11,682 nucleotides of DNA. Origin: an uncultured Bacilli bacterium (GTDB lineage: Bacteria > Bacillota_I > Bacilli_A > RF39 > UBA660). Numbering within the stretch: position 1 is the first letter of the stretch; each line of letters starts with the position of its first letter. The stretch lies in the NCBI GenBank assembly GCA_947630585.1, contig CANRIE010000116.1, forward strand, positions 1 to 11,682, in the 5' to 3' direction. The translations under genes were made by a program, and so were the position numbers. This document shows positions 1-6,142 of this stretch, piece by piece. The notes beneath the pieces were generated by a model. That model saw only the letters and a list, made by a program, of their open reading frames with translations, made no database searches and had not been told where the DNA came from.

Positions 1-38
1 TAAAAATGCAAAAAAAAATAAAATGATATAAGGCTTAG

Positions 39-200
39 AATGCAATTTTTAAAAATACAACTGTCAAACTTAGGATTGATGGTTATTCGCCTTCCTCGAG
101 CGTGTACGGGGCTCGCCCATCCATCTATCTAAAATCAGAAGTCAAGATAACTGGTGGAGATGGAATGAGCCCTGATAGTGCCTACGAAATATCACTATAA
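39..200 (+). pseudogene. Orphan C-terminal fragment of a pseudopilin-family-like protein
   Basis: An open frame runs from just after an in-frame TAG (36-38) to a TAA at 198-200 and encodes about 53 residues with no ATG in frame. The end reads GARPSIYLKSEVKITGG, then GDGMSPDSAYEISL. From family knowledge, an RP-x-IYLKS...ITGG-G...PY-type ending is typical of the C-terminus of secreted pseudopilin-like proteins of gut Bacillota, the same broad kind of protein that begins at 11364. All three plus frames carry stops within the first 38 bases (TAA 19-21, TGA 24-26, TAA 29-31, TAG 36-38), so one frameshift does not easily restore a longer gene. Codons at about 87-150 use more G and C (TCG, AGC, GTG, CGC, CCA) than the genes around it. 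I read it as the remnant or silent 3' end of a gene. It could instead be the tail of a gene disrupted just outside the window. Confidence 0.6.
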
Positions 201-207
201 AATTAAT

Positions 208-239
208 AAAAAAGATAAGAAACTTCTTGTCTTTTTTTT
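208..239 (+). terminator. Rho-independent terminator before ftsK
   Basis: A 12-bp stem with one G-U pair (arms 208-219 and 226-237) closes a 6-nt loop AAACTT, and the 3' arm ends in a run of eight T. It lies 8 nt after the stop of the orphan fragment and would end transcription coming from the left. The right arm also contains the -35 box of the ftsK promoter. Confidence 0.8.
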
Positions 240-255
240 ATCAAAATAGTATAAT
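227..255 (+). promoter_or_regulatory. Vegetative-type promoter for ftsK
   Basis: A -35 candidate TTGTCT (227-232) is followed by a 17-bp spacer and a perfect TATAAT -10 box (250-255). Initiation near 262 gives a short leader containing AGAGAG (265-270), 8 nt before the ATG at 279. The -35 box sits in the 3' arm of the preceding terminator, so the two elements share DNA. Confidence 0.6.
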
Positions 256-278
256 TAATAATGTAGAGAGATGATAAT

Positions 279-2561
279 ATGGCAAAGAAAAAAAAGAAAA
301 AGGAACCGGCTAAGAAGTTCCAATATCAAGCAGAATTATATGGAATTTTATATATATTAATTGGCATATTAGGAATATGTGGATATGGTCCATGTGGAGA
401 GTTAATATGTGCTTTTTCAGCATTCTTGTTTGGATGTTTATATTTCTTATTCTTAATTTTTATAATGGTAGTAGGGGCTTATATTATAATTAAAAAAGAA
501 TATCCGGATTTTTTAAATACAAAATTAATTGGATTTTATATATTAATAATTGGAGTATTGATGTTACTTCATACATCATATATAAAAGAGGGATTTCCAG
601 GGTTTGGAGAAACTATGAAAGTAACTTTCTCTAATGTTATGAGTGTATTTGATATTGTAGATGGAGCAAGTAGGAATTTAACATTTCAAAATATTGGGGG
701 AGGAATAATTGGAGGCTTCTTTATAAGTTTATTTGGAAGTTTATTTGATGTTGGAGGAATTAAAATAATTTATATTGTTTTAATTAGTTTTGGAGTTATT
801 ATTATAACTGGTATTAGTATTGCTGATGTTGTTAAGAAATTCTTAGAACAAAGTAAGAAGATGATGCCTAAGAAACATGAAAAAGAAAAATATGTTGGAG
901 CCCATGAAGTTAAAATAAATGATAATCGTGATGAAGAAGAAGATGAAAAAGTAAGTGAAGATGGAAAACGAGTTATCACGAACATTAATGATTTAAAGAA
1001 GGCTAAAATTAATAATCCTGAAGTAGATGAAGAAATAAAAGATAAAGAAGAAGAGGTTATCGTTGAAAAACCAGTTATTAATCAAAATTATAAGTTACCA
1101 CCTTTAAATCTTTTAGATCCACCTAAAAAAGTTAAAACTAATAATCAGGGTAATATTGAAAGTAATATTAGTAAACTAGAAGAAGTATTAAGAGAGTTTG
1201 GAATAATTGGACATGTTGTTGAGGTAACTGTAGGTCCTGCTATAACTCAATATGAACTTGAATTAAAAGCAGGAACTAAGTTAAGTAAATTAACAAGTAT
1301 TAATAAAGAAATTAGTTTGGCTTTAGCTAAAAAAGATGTCCGGATACAAGCTCCAATTCCAGGGAAGAGCACAGTTGGAATTGAAATATCTAATGAAACA
1401 CCAACAACAGTTTATGTAAGAGAAATCATGGAGAAATTAGTATCAGAACACTCTAGTAATAAATTATTAGTAGCACTTGGTAAAGATATTTTAAGTAAAC
1501 CAAAATATTGTGAAATAAATAAAACCCCTCACTTACTAGTTGCAGGTGCAACTGGGTCTGGTAAATCAGTTTGTATTAACTGTATCTTAATTAGTATTTT
1601 AATGAATGCTAAACCTGATGAGGTTAAGTTATTGCTAGTTGACCCTAAAAAGGTTGAATTATCAGTCTTTAATGGTGTACCACATTTATTAGCACCAGTT
1701 GTAACGGATCCTAAAAAGGCAAGTGTTGCGCTTGCTAAAATCGTTAAAGAGATGGAAGACAGATACGACATCTTTGAAGAAAAGGGTGTTAAAAACATTG
1801 GTACTTATAATGAGATGGTTGAAAAGAAAAATAAAGATTTAAGTGATGATGAAAAGTTAAAAAAGATGCCTTATATAGTAGTTATTGTTGATGAACTTGC
1901 CGATTTAATGCTAGTTGCATCAAAAGAAGTTGAAGACTCAATCATGCGAATTACTCAAATGGCAAGAGCTGCTGGAATTCACTTAATCATAGCAACGCAA
2001 AGACCATCAACTGATGTTATCACCGGTGTTATTAAAGCGAATATCCCGTCCCGTATATCATTTGCCGTTTCAAGTGGAATTGATTCTCGGACTATCCTTG
2101 ATATGACAGGAGCAGAAAAACTACTTGGTCGAGGCGATATGTTATTCTTACCAATGGGTGAATCCACTCCAACTCGTATTCAAGGTGCATGGATTACAGA
2201 AGAAGAAGTTAAAAGAGTCGTTGATTTTACAATTAGCCAACAAAAAGCTATGTATGATGAAAAAATGCTTAACTTAAATCCTGTTAATGAAGAAGATTCG
2301 GGCGGTAAAGTTACAGCTAACACAAACTTAAAAGAAGAATATGATGATCCTTTATATGATGAAATTGTTGAATTTGTTATCACTCAAGGAAAAGCTAGTA
2401 GCTCTCTTTTACAAAGAAGATTTAAATTAGGTTATAATAGAGCAGCAAGAATTGTTGATTTACTAGAAGAAAGAGGAATTATAGGTCCTCAAAATGGTTC
2501 TAAACCAAGAGAAGTGTTAGTTAAACTTGAAAAAAATGATGATGATGATGAAGTAATATAG
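279..2561 (+). CDS. ftsK: DNA translocase FtsK/SpoIIIE family
   Basis: Septum-anchored ATPase that pumps DNA to resolve the chromosome during division (family knowledge). The 760-aa protein begins with a lysine-rich stretch, then four or five hydrophobic segments at about 20-38, 43-72, 82-98, 138-157 and 161-182. A charged linker rich in K/E/D follows (about 190-270), which is short for the family. The motor has Walker A GATGSGKS at 423-430, Walker B with VVIVDELADL (D538, E539), and the signatures MARAAGIHLIIATQRPS and SRISFAV. A C-terminal winged-helix gamma domain (about 690-750, including QGKASSSLLQRRFKLGYNRA) should read the polar guide sequences. The tail is an Asp-rich stretch coded by GAT repeats. 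The length matches Bacillus SpoIIIE/SftA-type proteins. The membrane segments favour FtsK/SpoIIIE over soluble SftA; sequence alone cannot separate division from sporulation use. Confidence 0.96.
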   Translation: MAKKKKKKEPAKKFQYQAELYGILYILIGILGICGYGPCGELICAFSAFLFGCLYFLFLIFIMVVGAYIIIKKEYPDFLNTKLIGFYILIIGVLMLLHTSYIKEGFPGFGETMKVTFSNVMSVFDIVDGASRNLTFQNIGGGIIGGFFISLFGSLFDVGGIKIIYIVLISFGVIIITGISIADVVKKFLEQSKKMMPKKHEKEKYVGAHEVKINDNRDEEEDEKVSEDGKRVITNINDLKKAKINNPEVDEEIKDKEEEVIVEKPVINQNYKLPPLNLLDPPKKVKTNNQGNIESNISKLEEVLREFGIIGHVVEVTVGPAITQYELELKAGTKLSKLTSINKEISLALAKKDVRIQAPIPGKSTVGIEISNETPTTVYVREIMEKLVSEHSSNKLLVALGKDILSKPKYCEINKTPHLLVAGATGSGKSVCINCILISILMNAKPDEVKLLLVDPKKVELSVFNGVPHLLAPVVTDPKKASVALAKIVKEMEDRYDIFEEKGVKNIGTYNEMVEKKNKDLSDDEKLKKMPYIVVIVDELADLMLVASKEVEDSIMRITQMARAAGIHLIIATQRPSTDVITGVIKANIPSRISFAVSSGIDSRTILDMTGAEKLLGRGDMLFLPMGESTPTRIQGAWITEEEVKRVVDFTISQQKAMYDEKMLNLNPVNEEDSGGKVTANTNLKEEYDDPLYDEIVEFVITQGKASSSLLQRRFKLGYNRAARIVDLLEERGIIGPQNGSKPREVLVKLEKNDDDDEVI

Positions 2562-2578
2562 ATTATTTAGTTAATTTG

Positions 2579-2605
2579 TGATATACTAATATAAAGAATA
2601 GGAGG
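2579..2605 (+). promoter_or_regulatory. Possible extended -10 promoter and strong RBS for the 194-aa protein
   Basis: The 51-nt gap after ftsK contains TGA-TATACT (2579-2587), an extended -10 pattern, with no clear -35 box upstream. AGGAGG at 2600-2605 lies 7 nt before the ATG at 2613 and is the best ribosome binding site in the window. No terminator separates ftsK from this gene, so read-through from ftsK is also possible. Confidence 0.4.
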
Positions 2606-2612
2606 AGTATTT

Positions 2613-3197
2613 ATGAATATGGCTTATTTATTAAGTGTTTTAGATTTATACTTAAATAAAGAAAGAAGTGGAAATACTATTGTTGAAATTAAAAATCAAA
2701 ATGATTTAGTGGAAGTTAGTTTATCTTATTCATTTGACCATATTAATAAAACTATACTTAAAGTTAGTAAAAGTGAATTTCAAAGTCGAGTTTTAGAATT
2801 AATAACTAAAATGAAAGGCGATAAAGAAATTGAAAAAGAAGGCTTAGTAATGTATGGTATGGATAAAATTTATAATATTAATTTTCTAATTGGAAGAAAA
2901 TTATCATTTATTAATTTTGATGATTCAGATTTAAAACTAATGGGATGTAATTTAGTTAATGTAACTAATAATATAGTTTCAGAAATAGTTACTCCAAAAG
3001 TAGAAAATGTAGAAAATATAGTAATTGAAGATGTTGATGAAATAGATAATAATTATGAAGAGTTAATGAATAAAAATAAGAAAACTAGATTTGCTTTTTC
3101 TTTAGGATTTTCAAGTTTTGCAACTTTATTTATAATTGCAATTTGGTTTTTAGATATATTTATGATTGCTCTTTGGATATTTAAAGCAATGAGGTAG
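2613..3197 (+). CDS. Unrecognised C-terminally membrane-anchored protein (194 aa)
   Basis: I do not recognise this protein. Residues 1-155 are soluble and charged, with no signal peptide and an acidic stretch around 132-150. Residues about 161-190 are strongly hydrophobic and end in KAMR, which fits a tail anchor or a short two-helix hairpin, with the main domain likely in the cytoplasm. Start: ATG 2613 is 7 nt after AGGAGG; an in-frame ATG at 2619 is less well placed. The next gene starts 5 nt after the stop and its RBS (GAGG) overlaps this gene's last codons, so the two are probably translated together. The position right after ftsK hints at an envelope or division role, but only the context says so. 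Confidence 0.85.
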   Translation: MNMAYLLSVLDLYLNKERSGNTIVEIKNQNDLVEVSLSYSFDHINKTILKVSKSEFQSRVLELITKMKGDKEIEKEGLVMYGMDKIYNINFLIGRKLSFINFDDSDLKLMGCNLVNVTNNIVSEIVTPKVENVENIVIEDVDEIDNNYEELMNKNKKTRFAFSLGFSSFATLFIIAIWFLDIFMIALWIFKAMR

Positions 3198-3202
3198 TTT
3201 AA

Positions 3203-3901
3203 ATGAATATTAAAGATAATTTAAAAATAGTTGTGATAGGAATAGTTGCAATTTTATTAGTAACAATTATAGTTATAGTTTTACCTAAACCTACTTTAAA
3301 AAATAAGAATGATAATAATAATAATAATCCTAATAATATACAAACTAATGATGAAGAATATGTTTCTAATGAAGAATTAATTATTGATAATATTGATTTT
3401 GGAAAATTATTTTACGATGCTGAAAAACTATATGCTTCTTTTACGTCATATGGAACTTTTAAAACTAGTGGAACTTTTGTATTTGATAAGGAATCTAATA
3501 ATAATTATTATTTAGTAACTGATACTAAGTATGATACTTTAGATAAAATTAGAAATGAATTAAATAAATATTTTACAAGTAGTATTGTAGATAATTTATT
3601 AAAAGCGAAAGTAGAAAATTATTTACTATATAAAGAAATAGATGGAAAACTTTATAGATTCGGTGGGTATGCAGGGCAATATGGATATACTAATCGAGAA
3701 AATAATTTAAGTGTTAGAAAAATAAGTGATGAGAAGTTTATAATCCATGATAAGATAGTTTTTGGAGCCGATACTTCAATGGAAAAAGAAGGAACTTATG
3801 AACATGATTATGCTATTCAAAAAGAAGGAGATAATTATAAATTTGTTAACTTTGAATTACCAGCAACTTTTTATGAGAATGTAATTGAAGAAAAAAGCTA
3901 G
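3203..3901 (+). CDS. Unrecognised membrane-anchored extracytoplasmic protein (232 aa)
   Basis: No family recognised. Residues 8-27 form one N-terminal transmembrane helix, with positive residues (K5, K8) on the cytoplasmic side. There is no cysteine for a lipobox, so it is most likely a signal anchor rather than a lipoprotein. An Asn-rich linker (about 34-49) leads to an external domain of about 170 residues rich in Tyr, Lys and Asp, ending in a basic and acidic mix. GAGG at 3191-3194, inside the end of the upstream gene, is the RBS for ATG 3203, a sign of coupled translation. The two genes may form a pair, one with its domain inside the membrane and one outside; that is inference. A plus-strand hairpin overlapping the stop codon probably ends the transcript. 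Confidence 0.85.
   Translation: MNIKDNLKIVVIGIVAILLVTIIVIVLPKPTLKNKNDNNNNNPNNIQTNDEEYVSNEELIIDNIDFGKLFYDAEKLYASFTSYGTFKTSGTFVFDKESNNNYYLVTDTKYDTLDKIRNELNKYFTSSIVDNLLKAKVENYLLYKEIDGKLYRFGGYAGQYGYTNRENNLSVRKISDEKFIIHDKIVFGADTSMEKEGTYEHDYAIQKEGDNYKFVNFELPATFYENVIEEKS
3312..3328 (+). repeat. Short AAT/ATA trinucleotide tract
   Basis: About five and a half tandem ATA/AAT units code for part of the Asn-rich linker of the 232-aa protein. Slippage would change linker length by whole residues and not shift the frame. Confidence 0.7.
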
Positions 3902-3925
3902 AATTTTAGAAATTCTAACTTTCTT
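3899..3925 (+). terminator. AT-rich terminator after the 232-aa membrane protein
   Basis: TAGAATTT (3899-3906) pairs with AAATTCTA (3910-3917) around a 3-nt loop, followed by ACTTTCTTT. The stem includes the stop codon. It is weak because of its AT content and broken T run, but the stronger hairpin at 3939-3960 could also slow polymerase from this side. Confidence 0.5.
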
Positions 3926-3933
3926 TAATTTAA

Positions 3934-3960
3934 AAGAAAAAGATGACTAACGTCATCTTT
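3934..3960 (-). terminator. Minus-strand Rho-independent terminator of the small RNA
   Basis: A perfect 9-bp stem (arms 3939-3947 and 3952-3960, loop of 4 nt) is followed, reading the minus strand, by TTTTT-C-TTTT. In the plus direction the stem is followed only by TTT and then AACTC, so its best orientation is minus. This supports a leftward transcript from the promoter at 4010-4038. Confidence 0.75.
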
Positions 3961-4003
3961 AACTCATCCGCAATACTGCGAACCCCAAAGCTTTCGCTCC
4001 AAC
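3934..4003 (-). ncRNA. Probable ~70-nt small RNA of unknown family
   Basis: A near-consensus minus-strand promoter (4010-4038), a likely start at about 4003 (a G, 7 nt after the -10) and an intrinsic terminator define a transcript of about 70 nt with no usable reading frame. It folds into three hairpins read 5' to 3'. The first is GGAGC-GAAA-GCTTT with a GNRA loop (4000 to 3987). The second is CGCA-GTAT-TGCG (3980 to 3969). The third is the 9-bp terminator. The first two are joined by GGGGTT, an unpaired G-rich stretch that could contact targets. It is clearly richer in G and C than the flanks, a common mark of structured RNA in AT-rich genomes. I see no SRP, tmRNA, 6S or tRNA signature. It points toward the 3' end of the 232-aa protein gene but does not overlap it. 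Confidence 0.6.
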
Positions 4004-4009
4004 AACTAA

Positions 4010-4038
4010 ATAATATCATAAATGATATTACTTGTCAA
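4010..4038 (-). promoter_or_regulatory. Minus-strand promoter of the small RNA
   Basis: Reading the minus strand, a perfect TTGACA (4038 to 4033) is followed by 17 nt and TATTAT (4015 to 4010), which has five of six consensus bases. Spacing is ideal for the housekeeping sigma factor. A palindrome covers most of the spacer and the -10 box. Confidence 0.7.
4011..4030. promoter_or_regulatory. Operator-like palindrome over the small RNA promoter
   Basis: TAATATCAT (4011-4019) and ATGATATTA (4022-4030) are perfect inverted repeats around AA. The 20-bp element overlaps the -10 and spacer of the minus-strand promoter, where a bound dimeric repressor would block polymerase. It is not a PerR, Fur or Rex box that I recognise. 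Arms of this length can arise by chance in such AT-rich DNA, so its placement is the main support. Confidence 0.45.
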
Positions 4039-4092
4039 TAATATTTTATGAAAAAGTATAAAAAAATATACAAAGAAAATAAGAATATTATA

Positions 4093-4121
4093 TAGAAAAA
4101 ATAGATAAAAGATGATATAAT
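4093..4121 (+). promoter_or_regulatory. Promoter of the dnaB operon
   Basis: A perfect TATAAT (4116-4121) preceded by TGA (extended -10, 4113-4115) stands 17 bp after TAGAAA (4093-4098), which has four of six -35 bases. Initiation near 4128 would leave a leader of only about 13 nt, made up of a G-rich ribosome binding region. It diverges from the small RNA promoter about 55 bp to the left. Confidence 0.6.
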
Positions 4122-4140
4122 TTAACTTGGGGTGGGGAAA

Positions 4141-5436
4141 ATGAAAGAGAATTTAACACCAGCTGATACTTATCAAGTTTATTCACGAGGAATGATAACC
4201 TCTGAAAAAATTGAAATCTTAACTAGATTATATCAACCAATTATAGGGTATACAGCTATATCATTATATTTAACTTTATTAAATGATTATAATGGTAAAA
4301 ATTCAGATATAGAAGAATTTACCCACCATCATTTAATGACACTTATGCAATTAAAGTTAGAGTTAATTGTAGATGCACGGATTAAATTAGAAGGAATTGG
4401 ATTACTTAAAACATATTTTAAAACAGGAGAAATAAATAATTATATATATATATTATATTCTCCAATATCAGCCTTTGAATTTTTTAATCATCCAATTCTA
4501 AATATAGTTTTATATAATAATATAGGTGCAAGTGAATATCAAAAATTACAAAATCATTATAAATCAGCCAGAATTTTAGTTAAAGATTATAAAGATATAA
4601 CAACGGCTTTTTCAGATGTTTATACACCTAATACTAATACAAGTTTATTATTTGATAACTTAGATATTAAAAGTGATAAAAAGATTAATTTAGCAGTTAA
4701 AAGTAATTTTGATATAGATTTATTAATTGAAAGTATTCCGAAAATTCTCGTAAATGAAAAATGTTTTACAAAAGAGATTAAAGAACTTATAATAAATTTA
4801 GCCTATATTTATAGAATTGATAATTTAACAATGCAAGGATTAGTTAGAAATTCTTTAAATGAACGAGGATTAATTGATAAAAATGAACTTAGAAAAAGTG
4901 CAAGGAATCATTTTCAATTTGAAAACAACGGTAAACTTCCAACTCTAATTTATAATAAACAACCAGAATACTTGAAAACTCCACTTGGATCTGACTCGAA
5001 ACTTGCTAAAGTAATTTATATGTTTGAAAATACAACTCCTTATGATTTCTTGAGAAAAAGTTATGGTAATGTTGAACCTACTAATCGGGATAAAAAACTA
5101 ATTGAAAACTTAATGCAAGAGCAAAAACTAAATCCTGGGGTTATTAATGTTTTAATTGATTATGTTTTAAAAATTAATAATAAAAAATTAAATAAAAATT
5201 ATGTTGAAGCAATAGTCGGACAATGGAAAAGATTAGGAGTAGAAACGGTAGTTGATGCTATGGAAGTATGTAAAAAAGAACATAAAAAGTTAAAGAAAAC
5301 CATATTTAAAAATGATTATAATAAAGTAAACGCGCGAGTTGAAACTAATGATTTGCCAGTTTGGTTTGATAAAGAAATAAAAAAAGAAGATAATGATTTA
5401 GAAGAATTAAATGAAGTTTTAAAAGAATTTGAATAG
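4141..5436 (+). CDS. dnaB: Replication initiation and membrane attachment protein DnaB (Bacillus type)
   Basis: Helps load the replicative helicase at the origin together with DnaD and DnaI (family knowledge); it is not the helicase itself. The 431-aa protein starts like B. subtilis DnaB, with a PADTYQVYSRG segment followed by LYQPIIGYTAISLYLTL, the N-terminal winged-helix region. A variable middle (about 130-280) leads to the DnaD/DnaB_2 C-terminal domain (about 295-385), with PGVINVLIDYVL and YVEAIVGQW at 354-362, which fits the YxxxIxxxW motif of that family. I chose ATG 4141 over the in-frame GTG at 4132: GGGGTGGGG (4129-4137) serves as the RBS for 4141, while the GTG has no RBS and lies about 4 nt from the expected transcript start. 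The gene heads a run of five closely packed genes. DnaI, normally its neighbour, is absent. Confidence 0.9.
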   Translation: MKENLTPADTYQVYSRGMITSEKIEILTRLYQPIIGYTAISLYLTLLNDYNGKNSDIEEFTHHHLMTLMQLKLELIVDARIKLEGIGLLKTYFKTGEINNYIYILYSPISAFEFFNHPILNIVLYNNIGASEYQKLQNHYKSARILVKDYKDITTAFSDVYTPNTNTSLLFDNLDIKSDKKINLAVKSNFDIDLLIESIPKILVNEKCFTKEIKELIINLAYIYRIDNLTMQGLVRNSLNERGLIDKNELRKSARNHFQFENNGKLPTLIYNKQPEYLKTPLGSDSKLAKVIYMFENTTPYDFLRKSYGNVEPTNRDKKLIENLMQEQKLNPGVINVLIDYVLKINNKKLNKNYVEAIVGQWKRLGVETVVDAMEVCKKEHKKLKKTIFKNDYNKVNARVETNDLPVWFDKEIKKEDNDLEELNEVLKEFE

Positions 5437-5451
5437 AGGTGATGTGATGTA

Positions 5452-6135
5452 ATGATTTATATAACCGGAGATAAACATGCTGATTTTAGTTTAATATTTG
5501 AATTTTGTAAGAATTATAAAACTACTAAAGATGATATTATGATAATATTGGGAGATTCAGGTATTAACTATTATAACAATCAATATGATTATATTTTAAA
5601 AGATAAATTAAAAAGTGTTCCTTTAACATTCTTTATTATTCATGGTAATCATGAAGAAAGAACCGAAAACATAAAAAGTTATAAAACAAAAGTATTTCAT
5701 AAAGGAATAGTTTATTATGAAGAAGAATATCCTAATTTATTATTTGCTAAAGATAGTACTATTTATGAATTTAACAAAAAACAAGTTTTAGTTTTAGGAG
5801 GAGCATATAGTATAGATAAAGATTATAGATTACTTATGGGGTATAATTGGTATCCATCAGAACAAATGAGTGATGATGATAAAAAGAAGGCTTTAGAAAT
5901 AATTAAAAGTAAGAAAATTGATATTATTTTATCTCATACATGTCCTTATAAATATTTGCCAAGAGAAGTATTTTTAAGTAATGTTAATCCAAATTTAGTT
6001 GATTACTCGATGGAATATTTTTTAGATCAGGTAGAAGAATCTAATAACTATGCTCTTTGGTATTGTGGACATTTTCATACTGAGAAAGTAATTGATAAAA
6101 TTATATTTATGTATAATGATATTAAAGAATTTTAG
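5452..6135 (+). CDS. Calcineurin-like metallophosphoesterase (227 aa)
   Basis: Single-domain, cytoplasmic phosphoesterase with a two-metal centre; substrate unknown. Visible metal-site motifs are GDKH (D7, H9), GDSG (D35), GNHE (N66, H67), SH (H162) and GHFH (H207, H209), so the catalytic set looks complete. The GDSGINYY and GGAYSIDKDYR stretches resemble the small phage and gut-Bacillota group of this superfamily. No signal peptide or membrane segment. AGAGGTGAT (5435-5443) overlaps the dnaB stop, a strong match to the 16S tail, and the ATG at 5452 is the only start in frame near it. Nearby ATG triplets at 5442 and 5447 are in other frames. It lies 15 nt after dnaB and 7 nt before the first LRR gene, in the place usually occupied by dnaI. 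Its target could be a nucleotide, a phosphoprotein or nucleic acid; sequence does not decide. Confidence 0.9.
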   Translation: MIYITGDKHADFSLIFEFCKNYKTTKDDIMIILGDSGINYYNNQYDYILKDKLKSVPLTFFIIHGNHEERTENIKSYKTKVFHKGIVYYEEEYPNLLFAKDSTIYEFNKKQVLVLGGAYSIDKDYRLLMGYNWYPSEQMSDDDKKKALEIIKSKKIDIILSHTCPYKYLPREVFLSNVNPNLVDYSMEYFLDQVEESNNYALWYCGHFHTEKVIDKIIFMYNDIKEF

Positions 6136-6142
6136 GTGCTAT

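Noticed and set aside
770..2383. Several open frames of 60-90 codons on the minus strand inside ftsK
   Set aside because: They lie antisense to a clear gene, have no RBS or recognisable motifs, and their composition is explained by the ftsK codons.
4056..4071. Inverted repeat GTATA-AAAAAA-TATAC upstream of dnaB
   Set aside because: Only 5-bp A/T-rich arms, expected by chance in this DNA, and not aligned with a promoter element.
4132..4140. GTG start for dnaB
   Set aside because: It lies within the G-rich ribosome binding region and nearly at the predicted transcription start; ATG 4141 fits better.
6092..6142. Upstream ATG start for LRR protein 1
   Set aside because: It would overlap the metallophosphoesterase by 44 nt, and the paralogue's conserved start matches ATG 6143.
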